This document shows positions 1 to 11,400 of a stretch of 64,000 bases of DNA, one piece after another. The notes below the pieces were generated by a model, which was not told where the DNA came from, did no database searches, and worked only from the letters and a program-made list of their open reading frames with translations. How positions within the stretch are numbered: the stretch's first letter is position 1; each line of letters opens with the position of its first letter. A program made the position numbers and the translations under genes. The stretch comes from Paguma larvata (taxonomy: Eukaryota; Chordata; Mammalia; Carnivora; Viverridae), in contig CM057843.1 of NCBI GenBank assembly GCA_030068075.1, forward strand, positions 13,348,001 through 13,412,000. The letters run 5' to 3'.

Positions 1-832
1 AGTCCGTGCGGCTCTTGGGACGCTCCAGCCCGAGCTGTTGCCTCACACCTCACCGTTTCCCTAGGGACCTTGCTCCTTTTGGCGGAATCTTGGGATTTTA
101 GAAATCGTGACTTTTCCATGATTTACTTGCAATGGCTGAAGTTCTACCGATGGCACCGGAATTCGGAAATGAACCGCACTGGCCCACCTGCCATTTCCCA
201 TCCAGCTTTTCGCCTCTGTTGCTATAGTCAAGGTATTGTAGGTTTCCACCTCAAACGACTTATCCCAGTTCGAATCCTAGGAAGTCCAACAGTTTCTACC
301 CCAAGTGCCAGAGCTGCTACAGTTCAGTGACAGGTTTCTGCAGGCTGAGAGCAGCCCGCACGGTGACCACCCACTTCTACCGGTGCGGGACCCCGTCCCC
401 ACCTCCCCGGACCTGGTGTGGCAAGGCGGATCAGCTTCTCCTCCGTGGGAACGCTCAGCTGGTGGGGAACCCATCGTGCGGTGGGGACCACCCTCAGAGG
501 AGCTGCTCCCCCGAGCCGGCAGTCCGGTTTTACTCCCCGTCTCCCTAGGAAGCTCAGAAGAAAGTGCCTTGGTTTGTGCTTTTGAAGCAAACCAGCTAGC
601 TCTCTGGCTTTTCCCCAAATACTGTGACAGAAAGTGACAAAACTGGAATCTTTAAAAGATACGGTATTAAGAGACTGCAAAAAGGAAAAAAGCATCAAAT
701 TGCTACTTCTGGGCGGAAATAAAACAGTCTCCGTGTATAAGGTCCGAGCACACTGAGTTTTCTTGAGCCCCCAAAGGAGAACGCTGTGAGCACTGATCTA
801 ATCTGGCCTCATCTGTTCAGGTTTGGTACGAC

Positions 833-861
833 CGTGGGGGGGGAGCGGGGGTGGGGGGGGA
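833..861 (+). repeat. G-rich tract
   Basis: Several runs of three to eight G separated by one to three bases lie inside the presumed 3' UTR. On the plus strand, the transcribed sense of the left-hand gene, this could fold as a G-quadruplex. Confidence 0.6.
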
Positions 862-1490
862 TGAGCACTTTGCAGTGAATTAATTAAGTCACTGGTACGG
901 AGCGCCAGCTTCCTGGGAGTCCTTGTCTAGCTCCAAAGTGGAAGCCGCACATTGGGGGTCTTGGGTGTCCTGGCTGGGGGAGGAGCCAGGCCCCTGAACG
1001 GAAGACTGTCTTGGCAGCACAACAGCTCCCCAAGTTGAGGCAGAGATATGGGGACTGATGTGTCACCCACACTCCGTAGAGTCTGCAGCAGCTGTCCCCA
1101 CCCGCGCTGGAGTGAATGCTAGTAACGTGCTGGACCCTAGACCCCAGGGGCGCCTTCCAGACAGGACCGTGGGGTGCCGCACCCACTGACTGCCCGGCGC
1201 TGGCTGGCCGCACAGGTTGGGTTAAAGTCAACGCCACCTTTTAAGGCTGCAGTGAAACGCGTAGTCTGTGATGAATTCGTATTTGTTATTTTTGGAAAGT
1301 ATTTTATTGATGCATGTCCCTCTGTCCACGCGTGTGAATGTGAGTCCTAGCACCACGTGAGCTGCGACCGTCACCGCGCGCGTACTTTGAGCACGCGTGT
1401 GACCGCAGCTCTCGGGTCCGGCTGCGCCAGAGTTTAACCAGAGTAAATGCCAAACAGATAGTATGAGAACTGTACTTTTTAAGAAATTAA

Positions 1491-1496
1491 TTTATT
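1491..1496 (-). terminator. Likely SHMT1 polyadenylation signal (AATAAA on minus strand)
   Basis: Plus-strand TTTATT reads AATAAA on the minus strand, 828 bases beyond the SHMT1 stop. I saw no other minus-strand AATAAA between it and the stop. Cleavage some 10-25 bases further would fall near 1470. A second minus-strand AATAAA at about 1301 could be an alternative. Confidence 0.5.
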
Positions 1497-1636
1497 TGAG
1501 TTCAGATATTTTTGAAATATAAAAACTGGTTGTATTTTTTAAAGCTATGATGATTCTTGTAGACATTCTGTGGTTACATATTTGATTGTGCTCATTAAAA
1601 ATGGTCATCTATGTTTTGCACCTCAGCTTTGTGAAA

Positions 1637-1642
1637 AATAAA
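1637..1642 (+). terminator. Plus-strand polyadenylation signal AATAAA
   Basis: Canonical hexamer preceded by an ATTAAA at 1594-1599 and followed by T/G-rich sequence. It probably ends the convergent plus-strand transcript near 1660. Confidence 0.55.
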
Positions 1643-2323
1643 GTTTCTCTGGGAAGGCGACATTTGGTCTCCTGATTACAGGAGGGAGCTGGTCATCTGG
1701 CACAGGCCAGGAAAGCCATCTCCCCTCCCAGCTGGCACTCACACCTGCCGGGCCCTGGGACCCTCCAGGGGTGGGGGGTGAAGGACACCATTGCCACGAC
1801 ACCCTGAGCTGCTCAGAGCAACTCCCACCCTGCTGGCTGTACAGACCTAGCCGGAAGCTTTAGAATTGGCCTTTTCAGTGGGGACGGTGGGAAATCAGTT
1901 CTCCAGCAGCCCGCCACCTAACAAAGTATCAAGAAGGGGCAGCTTTTAGATGCCCCGAAGTATTGCAGTGTCTGGAGGAAGCCAGGAACTCAGAGAAGGG
2001 CGAGTACAACTATTGGGGTCTTTCTGGTCATCTGCCCTGGACCCAGGCTAAATATTTCATTTTTCCAGAAGAATAGAGAAAGCATCTCATTTAAATTCCT
2101 TAATAACTTGTCCCAGAATTACTAATAACGGGTCTTAAACTTTGATTTGTGGAGATAACATACGAGGGGAGTCCAAAGAGAACCCGCCTCAGAGGGCACG
2201 GAGAAACTGACCCAGTGTGGTCCGGGGTGGGGCAGCTCTCCTGTCTCCCCACAAGGGCACCGGTCCCCAGGCAAGTGCTTCCTGAACAGTCCCGACGCGC
2301 GGGTGCTGGGGCCGGCGGCTCCT

Positions 2324-2496
2324 CTAGAAGTCAGGCAGGCCGGGCAGAGGGAAGAGAGACGCGAAGCTCTCCACTTCCTCCCTGAGAGCCCTGATGGCCC
2401 TTTGGTGCTTCTCGTCCCCGGCCAGTTTCTCCTTGAACTCCTTCAGGGTGGCTCTGGGACCAACGTCGTTCTGAATCTGCAGAGTTAGTTCTATCC
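2324..2496 (-). CDS. SHMT1: SHMT1 last coding exon (exon 12), residues 428-484
   Basis: Acceptor AG at 2497-2498. The first two bases complete a glycine codon, then [10 protein letters not shown] leads to the conserved C-terminal end [13 protein letters not shown] and a TAG stop. The segment [10 protein letters not shown] is one residue longer than human AGDKYQAAV, which accounts for 484 rather than 483 residues. Confidence 0.97.
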
Positions 2497-5400
2497 CTGT
2501 GCCGCCAGGAGACAAAACGAGTGCTCTGTGGGCTCACGGTGCCAGTGCTCAGTGGGCCCAGGACACACACCCAGGCCCGGTGGCTGGGGGTGTGACAGCC
2601 TTAGGTGGTAATATTGACCTTGAAAAGGATTCTCCGTATGGCCCCCTTCCTGGGGCAGGACAAGTTACAGACCTCTCCGACTAGATGGTCTGCTCAAGTG
2701 AGTTTTGCTGTCCCTTGTCCTGTCCCCAGCACTCAGCCTCGACACGGAACGTGCTTCAGCCGCTGGGTCTCGGCCGCTCAGCCACAATCAGAACCCCACG
2801 CGCAGTCTCAAGTGGCCAACTTCCAACCCTTTCTCCTTACCTCTGTGAATAAACTGGGCTACTTTCTGGAACTCCTTTTCCAAAAGTCCGCGGGATGTCA
2901 GTGCCGGAGTCCCCAGACGCAGTCCGCTGGGCCGCAGTGCACTTTTGTCACCTTCAAGAAAAGCAGGCTTTGTCCTTTGGCTGCACCGATCTCCCTCCCC
3001 CGCCCCTTCCCCCCCCCCCACCACTGCGCATTTAAGACAGCTGGCCTATGGCTGCCGGCTCTGTTTCGGAAGCAGAGCGCAGCTGATTTAAATTCCGGCC
3101 AGAGGCCGGAACAAAGGCACAGGAGATGGCCGCACGTTTTGGCCACTGTGATGAACCTGTAAGGAGGCTGCCCTCTGCAGCATGACCTCCCGAGAACGAG
3201 GCTGGTATCCGGGTGAGTTGGAGATGCATCACCCACACGTTCACGTCCCCTGAGAAATCCAGCCTGTTCCAGAGACCCCTGCTTCCCTTCTCCAGATGCC
3301 TGCGGCACCTCCAAGCAGTCCACTTCAGTCCCTCGCTCCCTGTCCCTTGTTGGGGGAGAGCCAGGACTCTGCCCCTATGCCACACGGTGTCCGTACCCCG
3401 CGAAAATCCCTTGATGTCTGTCCCCGAGCAAAACCGCCATCGGCTGCGACTCTGGCCGAAAGAAGTCTAGGACAGGAGGGGTACAGAAAGAAGGCCAGCG
3501 AGGACTCTGACCTGGGCAGGTGTTCTTGTTGCAGGCTATAGAACAGGCTTCCAGTACCTTCTCGGCCCTGCCGCCATCCGTGCCTTTGGAACGGAGATCC
3601 ACGAGGATCAAATGGTTGTCAGAACCACCTGGAAACCAAGTTGGACAGGTCGGAATGCGGAGAGCTGACGCCCCGCCGAGTGGAGGGCTCTCTCTCTTCC
3701 TAAGAAGTGCGGGTAGGGATCGAGGAAGCTAAAGCAGATGCGGCGAGAAGGTGAGCACCCACCACGCGTCTCGGGAGGCTTCGGTCCCATGCTAAACAAA
3801 AGATGCCCCGGGACGTGAGACGTGGTCGTTTACAAGGGTACCTGGTGACTGGGAACAGGTCCCCGTGGCCGAGGGGAACCACTGGTGGCTTCCCCAGCGT
3901 AGGCTACCCAGTGCCCGGACCCAACACATGAGGATATCAAGGCCACGAGAACTTTCTGGAACTGGCCCAGGGTCCCCAGGGATCTTCCAAGCGCCTGGAT
4001 CTTTCCGCTTTGAAATCTCATTAATCCTGGGCCCTTCACTTGGACAACGGCAGCGACTTCAAAGATGCAGGACCCCACAGCCCAGAGATGAAGTCATGCC
4101 CCCGCACTTGCCATGGCGTCAGGCTGCTCAACCTCTTGGAACCTCAGACGCCTGTTTGTAAGATGAGAGCAGTAATTCCCAAGGCCGTCGTGAAGCTTAA
4201 ATAAGGGGCCGCGTACAGCATTTAGCCCGCGCCAGGCACAGAGCAGGCTATCCCGAACACTGGCTCCTGTGCTCACGGTCACTGCTGTCTGCCTCGGCCG
4301 TCTGCACCGTGTCCTCAGAGCAGAGTGAACTGGGGGCAACGGCAGGCCTGGGAGCTCAGGAAAGTGGAGAGTTCCGTCCCGACATTTAGGTGAGACTTTG
4401 GGCAGCGCCAGGCTGTGTGGGCTGCCGTGTGCTGTGTGTAGCCAGAGGGATTTTGGTCTAACTCCTTGCAATGCCAAGTGTGGGCCCCATGCCAGCTGGA
4501 TGGAAATGCAGACGCCTGCCCCCCAACCCAGACCTGCCGTGTCACAACCTGCACCTTTTTAAACATGTATTCATTTTTGAGAGACAGAGTGGGGGAGGGG
4601 CAGAGAGTGAGACAGAATTCGAAGCAGGCTCCAGCCTCTGAGCTGTCAGCACAGAGCCCGACGTGGGGCTCGAACCCACGAACTGCGAGATCATGACCTG
4701 AGCTAAAATCAGCCGCTCAACCGACTGAGCCCCCCAGGCGCCCCTTCACAACCTGCATCTTCACAGTACCTGGGGTTTTGATTGGTATGCACGTCCAAGT
4801 TTGACAGAGTGACCTAAGGGACCTTGAAGGTCACAGTCCACACTGAAGTTTCTAGGGCTTTCTAACTGAAAGTGGCAGAGAGTGAAAGAGAAAGGAAATG
4901 AAGCGAAACAGAAAACGGGTGCTCCCGAGACTGCTGAGGAGACCGCGCTTGTCCCAGCTCCGCTGCTCACGGACAGTCTGGTGGGGAGCCCACCCCTCAG
5001 ACCGGGGCCTGAGATCCCTGTGAAGGGCTGTGGGCAGGGAGTGGGCACCCGAGTCTGTGGAATACCAGGACCCGCTTCCCTAGGGCACCCCACTGGCAGC
5101 ACACACAGCAGCCTTGTGAGCGGAAGTCTGTCAGGAAAATGCCGTCCCAGCTGCGAAGCCCGCGGTGACGGAAGCGGACGGCACCCCCGAGTGGGCCCTC
5201 GCCTGGAAAGTTCACCTCACGGGGGTTTCCTCGGCATCACCGGCTTTTGTGTTAAAGCCAACACGGCATCATACTCCCATGAACGCCTACAGGGAGGGCC
5301 TGTCGTACCCGGACCCTCAGGGGTGAGTGGGGACACTCCTGTGGGACGGCCTGGGGCGCTGCTGGGGAGACAGCTCTGCTCCAAGCTGTGACCCTGCCAC

Positions 5401-8400
5401 CCACCAGCTGCGCGTACCGTTCTCAGGCGAGCCTTCACGAAGCTCTTCTGGGGACCTGTGGCGTCCCATGCCAGTGACAGATGGCGCACGGCCGTGGCTG
5501 CAGCGCCCAGGCCCGGGGGCGAGGTTTAAGTGCCACCCCAGGCAGCAGGGGCACCCCCCCCCGCCCCTTGTCCCGGGGTCGATGGGGGCTGTCCGGCACT
5601 GTTTCTGCTGGTACCTGTCACCACTTTGTAGCCCAGCTCCATCAAGGTCGCAGCCAGAGCCCTGCAGTTGGCCACCACCTGGCGCTGGTACAGCCGGAAC
5701 TCCGGGGTCCTGGCTTGTTTCAGGGCCACGGCCACCCCTGGCGGGAAGAGAGGATGGGTCAGGAAGGCAGGAGGGGACCGGGAGACTGACCAGGAGTCAC
5801 AGGACACTGTTTGTTTCCGCTTGGGCCTCCTTGCTTTTCAGTATCACCAAAGAGAGGGGATTATAGCCCCCCCCCCAAGGGTACGGATGTTTTCAGCCTA
5901 CGATTACCTGGCTGAACCCGCAGGTCTCTCCTCTCTGAGGAGGTGCTTTTGAGGTGGCCCTCCTCCCGGCACGGCAGTCTCGTGCCGGCGAGATTACCAC
6001 AGGGAAGCAGTCCCTGAGCAAGGTGGGCTTCACAGTCCTTTGCGAACGTGAGAGCTCAGCTGCCCCAAAAGGCTCTGGCCCGGATGCCAGATCACGCGGA
6101 TCTGAAAGCCCAGAGGCCCGGGGAGAGGTCCGCACGCCTCCGGGGCCTGGGTCGGTCCCAAGGGCTGCTCAAGGGGGCGCAGGAAGGGAAGGAGGAGGCG
6201 AAGGATGCGTGCCTGCCTGAGCACCGGCGCAGAGGCCTCTAAGCGGTGCTGTGGAAATGCCTAGAAACGGCCCAGAGTGCCCGCAGGGCGGGTCGTCTCA
6301 TCACGCAAGAGCTGAAGAGACCGCGGCCGCGGTGTCTGTAGGTGTAAAGGGAGGACGGGAAGACACCGGTGGCGACGCGCCCCCTCCCTCCTCCCAGGGG
6401 CCTCCCTGCTTCCCCCACTCCCCTCCTCGGAAACACCGGTGCTGCTCTGGATGGAGACTGTGCACCTTTGTCCCGGGCTCCTCGGCAAAACTGCTTTGTT
6501 CCAGAGAAGACATTGGAATAACTCCGAGGTCATCACCGAGTTCCTAAGCTGTTTGTGCAGGAAAGGAACAGGCCAGTGACAGCCTGCCGGGTGACCAGGA
6601 ATCACCCAGGCGTTTCCCGAGTGGCCTCCAGGCCAGCGGCGCCAGGGTCAGGATGTCAGGGGCCAGGCAACCTGTCCTCGCCGGGTTTGGGCGCTGATCG
6701 CCCCCACCCCCTCGTGCTGTGCCTTCTTCTTGTTAAATCCCTTCCCTGTGGTTTCCAAAAGTGGGCTGCACCCACTTCACAGAAGCTGGCCCAACACGGT
6801 TTTCCCTACGGGGCGGCCATATGTGTGGCGTGGCCGTCGCTCCCCTTGTCCCTGCCTGACATCTGTCACCAGTTTCCCCTTTCTCCCTTGTTAGCGTTTC
6901 CTGGGCTGAAACGTTCTGGTTTCTCCCCAATCTGGAAGTCCTGGTACATGCTTTTGGTGGACACGTGAGATGAGAAGGGGCCACGGACGAGCCCAGTTAG
7001 GAGAACCCCTGGCTTGTGTGGGGCTGCCAGGGGTGAGTGCCACCCAAGGGCCCCGGGTTGGGTTTGGCGACATTTTACCGGCAATGGCGTGGTTGTGGGG
7101 ACCCCCCTGCAGGCCTGGGAACACGGCAGAGTTGATGAGCGACTCCAGGTTGTACAGCGTCTCTTTGCCGGTCTTCGGATCCACGCTGCGCACTCCTGGA
7201 GGAACAACAACGGACTGGGAACCTGAGACGGGCTGTCCCCCGTTTTCTCCCCACCCGGACTCACACCCAGAGTACGCTGAGCACAAGCCTGGCCTCCAGT
7301 CCTGGATGGGGCTAGCGCCTCGGAGGGGCCCCTTGCTTCCGGAGTGGGGACAGACCGCCCCTTTGTAGATAAAGTCAGAGATTTCCCTCCACAAAGGGGC
7401 ACCAGGCTGGCTCAGCTGGTCGGTACAGCACACGGCTCTTGATCTCAGGGTCCTTAGTTCAAGCCCCATGCTGGGGGTGGAGCTTACTTATTAAAAAAAA
7501 AAAAATCTGTTAAGGATAGAATTCCCTCCTTCCTTTGGCGCCTGGGTGGCTCAGTCGGTTAAGCGTCCAACTTCGGCTCAGGTCATGATCTCACGACTCA
7601 GGAGTTCGAGCCCCGTGTCGGGCTCTGTGCTGGCGGCTCAGAGCCTGGAACCTGCTTCGGATTATGTCTCCCTCTCTCATGCTTTGTTTCTCAGTCTCTC
7701 AAAAATAAACATTAAAAAAAAAAATTTCCATCCACTGACATTGTAATGAAGAATATGCCTTGGGCGGATTTCCTCAAAGAAGCGTCCAAGAGAGCCGTCT
7801 TCCCCAAGACGACTGTGCCGAAGCAAAGAAGACTCATTTGTATAATGATATATATTAATGACATAATAAGGGCTCTGACCGGGAGTAGGATTCCTTTCTG
7901 AAACAAAGTTAATCATCAGTTGTAGTAACTACCGTCTCTACAGAGCTTCTCGTGAGCCAGGGACTGCGCTAGGCACTTTACATCCAAGTTCATTCATGTG
8001 CTCCTCCCAACGGCAGTCTGAAGGGACGGGTGCTATTACTACAGTCCCCGCTCCGGAGGGGAGGAAAGGAGGCACGGAGAGGCTGCGCAAGGAGCCGAGG
8101 GTCACCCAGCGCGTCCGTGGCAGATTCGGGAGCGGCTCGAGGTACAGCTAGTCACATCGGCGCTCAGTGGGAAGAAACGAACGTTTCCCCGGCAGGTGGG
8201 AACGGCCACCTGCCTTGAACCGTCGGTACAACCGAAGGTCTTAAGGCAGCGGCGTGCTGAGAACGCCGGTGGGCGACTGGTGTGTCCAGACAGGGAGAGG
8301 GGCCCGGTCACCCGGGGGCTGTTCCCTGCAGGTGCGCGTGGATCTGGTCTCCCGATGGGTCAACGGAGCTCATCACGAGCCTGGCGCTCCCAGGCGTGGG

Positions 8401-11400
8401 GGTCCCGAACCAAGAGGAGGGCTTAGATGTGGGTGGTCGGCATTCCACAGAAACTCCCCGCTGAAAGGGCGGAAGCGGTAACCACGGTTTACACGGCAGC
8501 GGCTCACGGTTGGATTACTGCGAGTCCGGCCCGGGGCGGGCGTGCTGGACCCCAGCGAGCTCCCGGCATAACGCTGCGCCACCACGGCTTCTGGGAGCCC
8601 CCGGCCCGCCACGCGCATCTTCCTTTTGCTCCGCGCCCGCTCCTCGTGGGGACGACTGGTTGACCCACCGCACAGTGCGTTCCCTCCGTTCCCAGGGCCC
8701 AGATACCCAAGCAACGAAGCAAGAGCTGTGCTCGGGCTTCCTTCCAGATCTCCTCTGCAGACTTATCATCGCTCCGCGCTGTTAGCGCGAAGCTCAACGT
8801 GGGGCTCGATCTCACGAACTTTGAGATCACGACCCGAGCTGAAACCAAGAGTCAGATGCTTAACTGACTGCGCCGCCCAGGCGCCCCCAAAGTAGCTCTT
8901 TAAGGGACACTTCAAGGGACCCCGGTTTTTCCTAGCTTCCCAAGCCGAGCATGCCCCTGAGGAGAAAGGCCAGCCCCCACGCCCCACCAGCACCCCACGC
9001 CCTGGAGCACACCTCTCCTGTAGAAGATCATGCCGGCGCGGCAGCCTCTCAGCGTTTTGTGGGTGGTGGTGGAGACCACGTGGCAGTGCTCAAAGGGGGA
9101 AGGCACCACGCCGGCGGCCACCAGCCCGCTGATGTGCGCCATGTCGGCCATGAGGTAGGCCCCGTTGTCATCTGCGATCTTCCTCAGGCGGGCGTAATCC
9201 AGGTTTCGGGAGTAGCAGCTGGTTCCTAAGACGGCAAAGGTGACAAAGGCGCGTCAGAGATCCCAGCGGCCAGCTGACAGTCCCCTGAAGTGCAGACCTG
9301 CCCAGGGGCCTCTTGAGACGCATATTCGAAAGCTCGGGAGATTGCTCCCTCCGAAACCCCTGAGAACGGACATGAAAAATACCCCCAAACGACATCTTTA
9401 TGTGCCAAAGGCAGCCACCCGGACCTGCCTCTTCAGGTCACGCGCCTCGTCCCGGTGGGTGGGACGGCCCCTATCATTTCCTCCATCGACTCAGGGATCC
9501 ACCTGTCTGAAGGTTTTATTTATTTAAGTAATCTCTACACCCCACACGGGGCTCGAACTCACGACCCCGAGCTCATGAGCCACACGCTCGTAACAACTGA
9601 GCTAGCCAGGTGCCCCGGAAATGAACATTTCTAGACTCTTGAACCTCAGATCTTATTCCACCCTGGTACTAAAGGTGGCAAAACAGATACTTGTCCTGAA
9701 AGAAAAGAATAATCTTGGACCCAAGATCAGCTATTCGAGGCCGAGACAGGGAGCTGGGGGCCACCGCATCTTCGCCGTGCACAAGGTGCACGGTGCCCGC
9801 GCCCCCCAGCCCATCACCTGCAATAATCAGCTTCGGGTGGAAGAGGCGGGCGTTCTCCTCCAGTTGGTCGTAGTTGATGTAGCCAGTGTCCGGGTTCACC
9901 TGTGGGACGTCACGGAGACAGCAGGCTCAGGACGCGCCCTCCGCCGCACTGCGCCTGCCATCCCGCCCAAACCCGTGCCAGCTCTCAAGGACGAGGTGAC
10001 TTCCTCCGACCTGCCCACCGCTGCTCGCCCCCCTCCGCCGCGGACACCGGACCGACATCCCACAGTGTGACGTGAGGGCGAGGCGGGCCACCGGCGTATT
10101 TGGCTCGTGCACGTGGTGTGGACAACCAGGGCTCGTTCTTGGGGGCAGGATGCCCTGAGGGGTCGCAGGAGGAAAAGTGAGCCCCGGCCCCAGGGGTCGT
10201 ACCGGGAAAGAGAAGGAACCGAAATGCCACCACGGAACGAAACAGGAGCCACGAACGTGCATCACACAGCGCAGGCACTAAGACACCGTGACCTCGGCAA
10301 AGAGACAAGGTGCTGCTAACACCCCTTCTAGTCCCGAGTACAGAGAGGCAAGGAAAAGAAACAGACAAGGATGAGAAGACCTACAAAGCTGACATGACTC
10401 ACAGACACCACGACAGCATACCTGGAAACTCCAAGCCTCTAGGGGCAAGCTTTTAGATTTAGTAATTGAATTTAGCAGGGTCACTGGGTGTGCGGTCAAA
10501 AACCGGTTATATTCGTCCATATAAGCAACAAAAAATAGGAAATGAAATTTTTTTAAGCGTTTTTTTTTTTTTTTGAGAGACATAGACACAGAGCGTGAGC
10601 AAGGGAAGGGGCAGAGAGAGAGGGAGATACAGAATCCGAAGCAGGTTCCAGGCTCTGAGCCATCAGCACAGAGCCCGACGCGGGGCTCGAACTCACAGAC
10701 CGTGAGATCATGACCTGAGCCGAAGTCAGATGCTCAACCGACTGAGCCACCCAGGTGCCCCGGAAATGAAATTTTAAGAATAATAATATTACATCAGGGG
10801 CATCTGGGTGGCTCAGTCGGTTAGGCCTCCCAACTCCTGATTTCAGCTCAGGGCATGATCTCACAGCACAGAGCCCGCCTGAGGTTCTCTGTGTCCCCCT
10901 CTCTCTCTGCCCATTCGCCCTCTCTCTCTCTCAAAATAAACATTTAAGAAATAATATTGTATTAGTTTCAAAATGCATTAACTATCTAACAAAACAAATG
11001 CAAGACCTCCACACAAAACGTTACTGAAAGAAATTTAAAAATACAAAAAATTACAGTGATGAAGGCAGCACGTGCTCGTGGAAGGGCAGAACGGAAGAGA
11101 GCCTGGAAACAGGAGCCCTGTGATAGGGGTCAGTCCGCTCCGTGACAGCAGTGATGCCACAGGGAAAGGATGGTCTTGGGGTAAGGGGCGTCGGGTCCAC
11201 TGGAGAAGGGGTGTTATCTGACACCCACCCTACGGACCCCACAGAAACCGATTCCAGGTAGACCACAGACCCATCTGTATGTGAGCCGTAAAACCATTTT
11301 TTTCCCTTTTTAGCAACACATTTCTTTCTTTCTTTCTTTTTTTTTTTTTGAATACTTATTTCTGAGAGAGAGCAAGCAGGGGAGGGGCAAAGAGAGGGGG

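Larger units (their letters stand above)
1..1660 (+). other. SMCR8: Probable 3' untranslated region of a convergent plus-strand gene (SMCR8 by synteny)
   Basis: No credible coding frame is seen here; the longest frames are short and overlap each other on both strands. The stretch is AT-rich towards its right end and finishes with plus-strand polyadenylation hexamers ATTAAA (1594-1599) and AATAAA (1637-1642), followed by a T/G-rich stretch near 1660. That is how a mammalian 3' UTR ends. In human and mouse the gene tail-to-tail with SHMT1 is SMCR8 (a partner of C9orf72 in autophagy regulation), so that name is an inference from gene order only. No SMCR8 protein sequence lies in the window. Alternative: intergenic DNA with a chance poly(A) signal. 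Confidence 0.5.
1470..2323 (-). other. SHMT1: SHMT1 3' untranslated region
   Basis: Non-coding stretch between the SHMT1 stop codon and its nearest minus-strand AATAAA. It contains no obvious SINE. Its last 190 bases or so are also covered by the presumed 3' UTR of the opposing gene. Confidence 0.5.
3629..5614 (-). other. SHMT1 intron 9
   Basis: About 2 kb holding a MIR-like relic (4135-4265) and one SINE (4556-4744). The rest is unique GC-rich sequence with no conserved frame seen. Confidence 0.8.
7196..9012 (-). other. SHMT1 intron 7
   Basis: 1.8 kb containing two plus-strand SINEs (7396-7506, 7537-7724), a MIR relic (7920-8120) and a truncated minus-strand SINE (8783-8887). The 8200-8750 stretch is GC-rich and otherwise unremarkable. 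Confidence 0.8.

Noticed and set aside
2605..3162. 185-codon plus-strand frame
   Set aside because: It is the opposite strand of SHMT1 exon 11 and adjoining introns; no independent support.
4660..4744. tRNA genes suggested by B-box sequence GTTCGAGCCCC repeated through the window
   Set aside because: Each match is the head of a tRNA-Lys-derived SINE followed by SINE body. None has an intact cloverleaf with a flanking terminator.
4882..5391. 169- and 179-codon plus-strand frames within introns 8-9
   Set aside because: GC-rich intronic sequence opposite SHMT1, overlapping exon 9; low-complexity Gly/Pro/Ser peptides.
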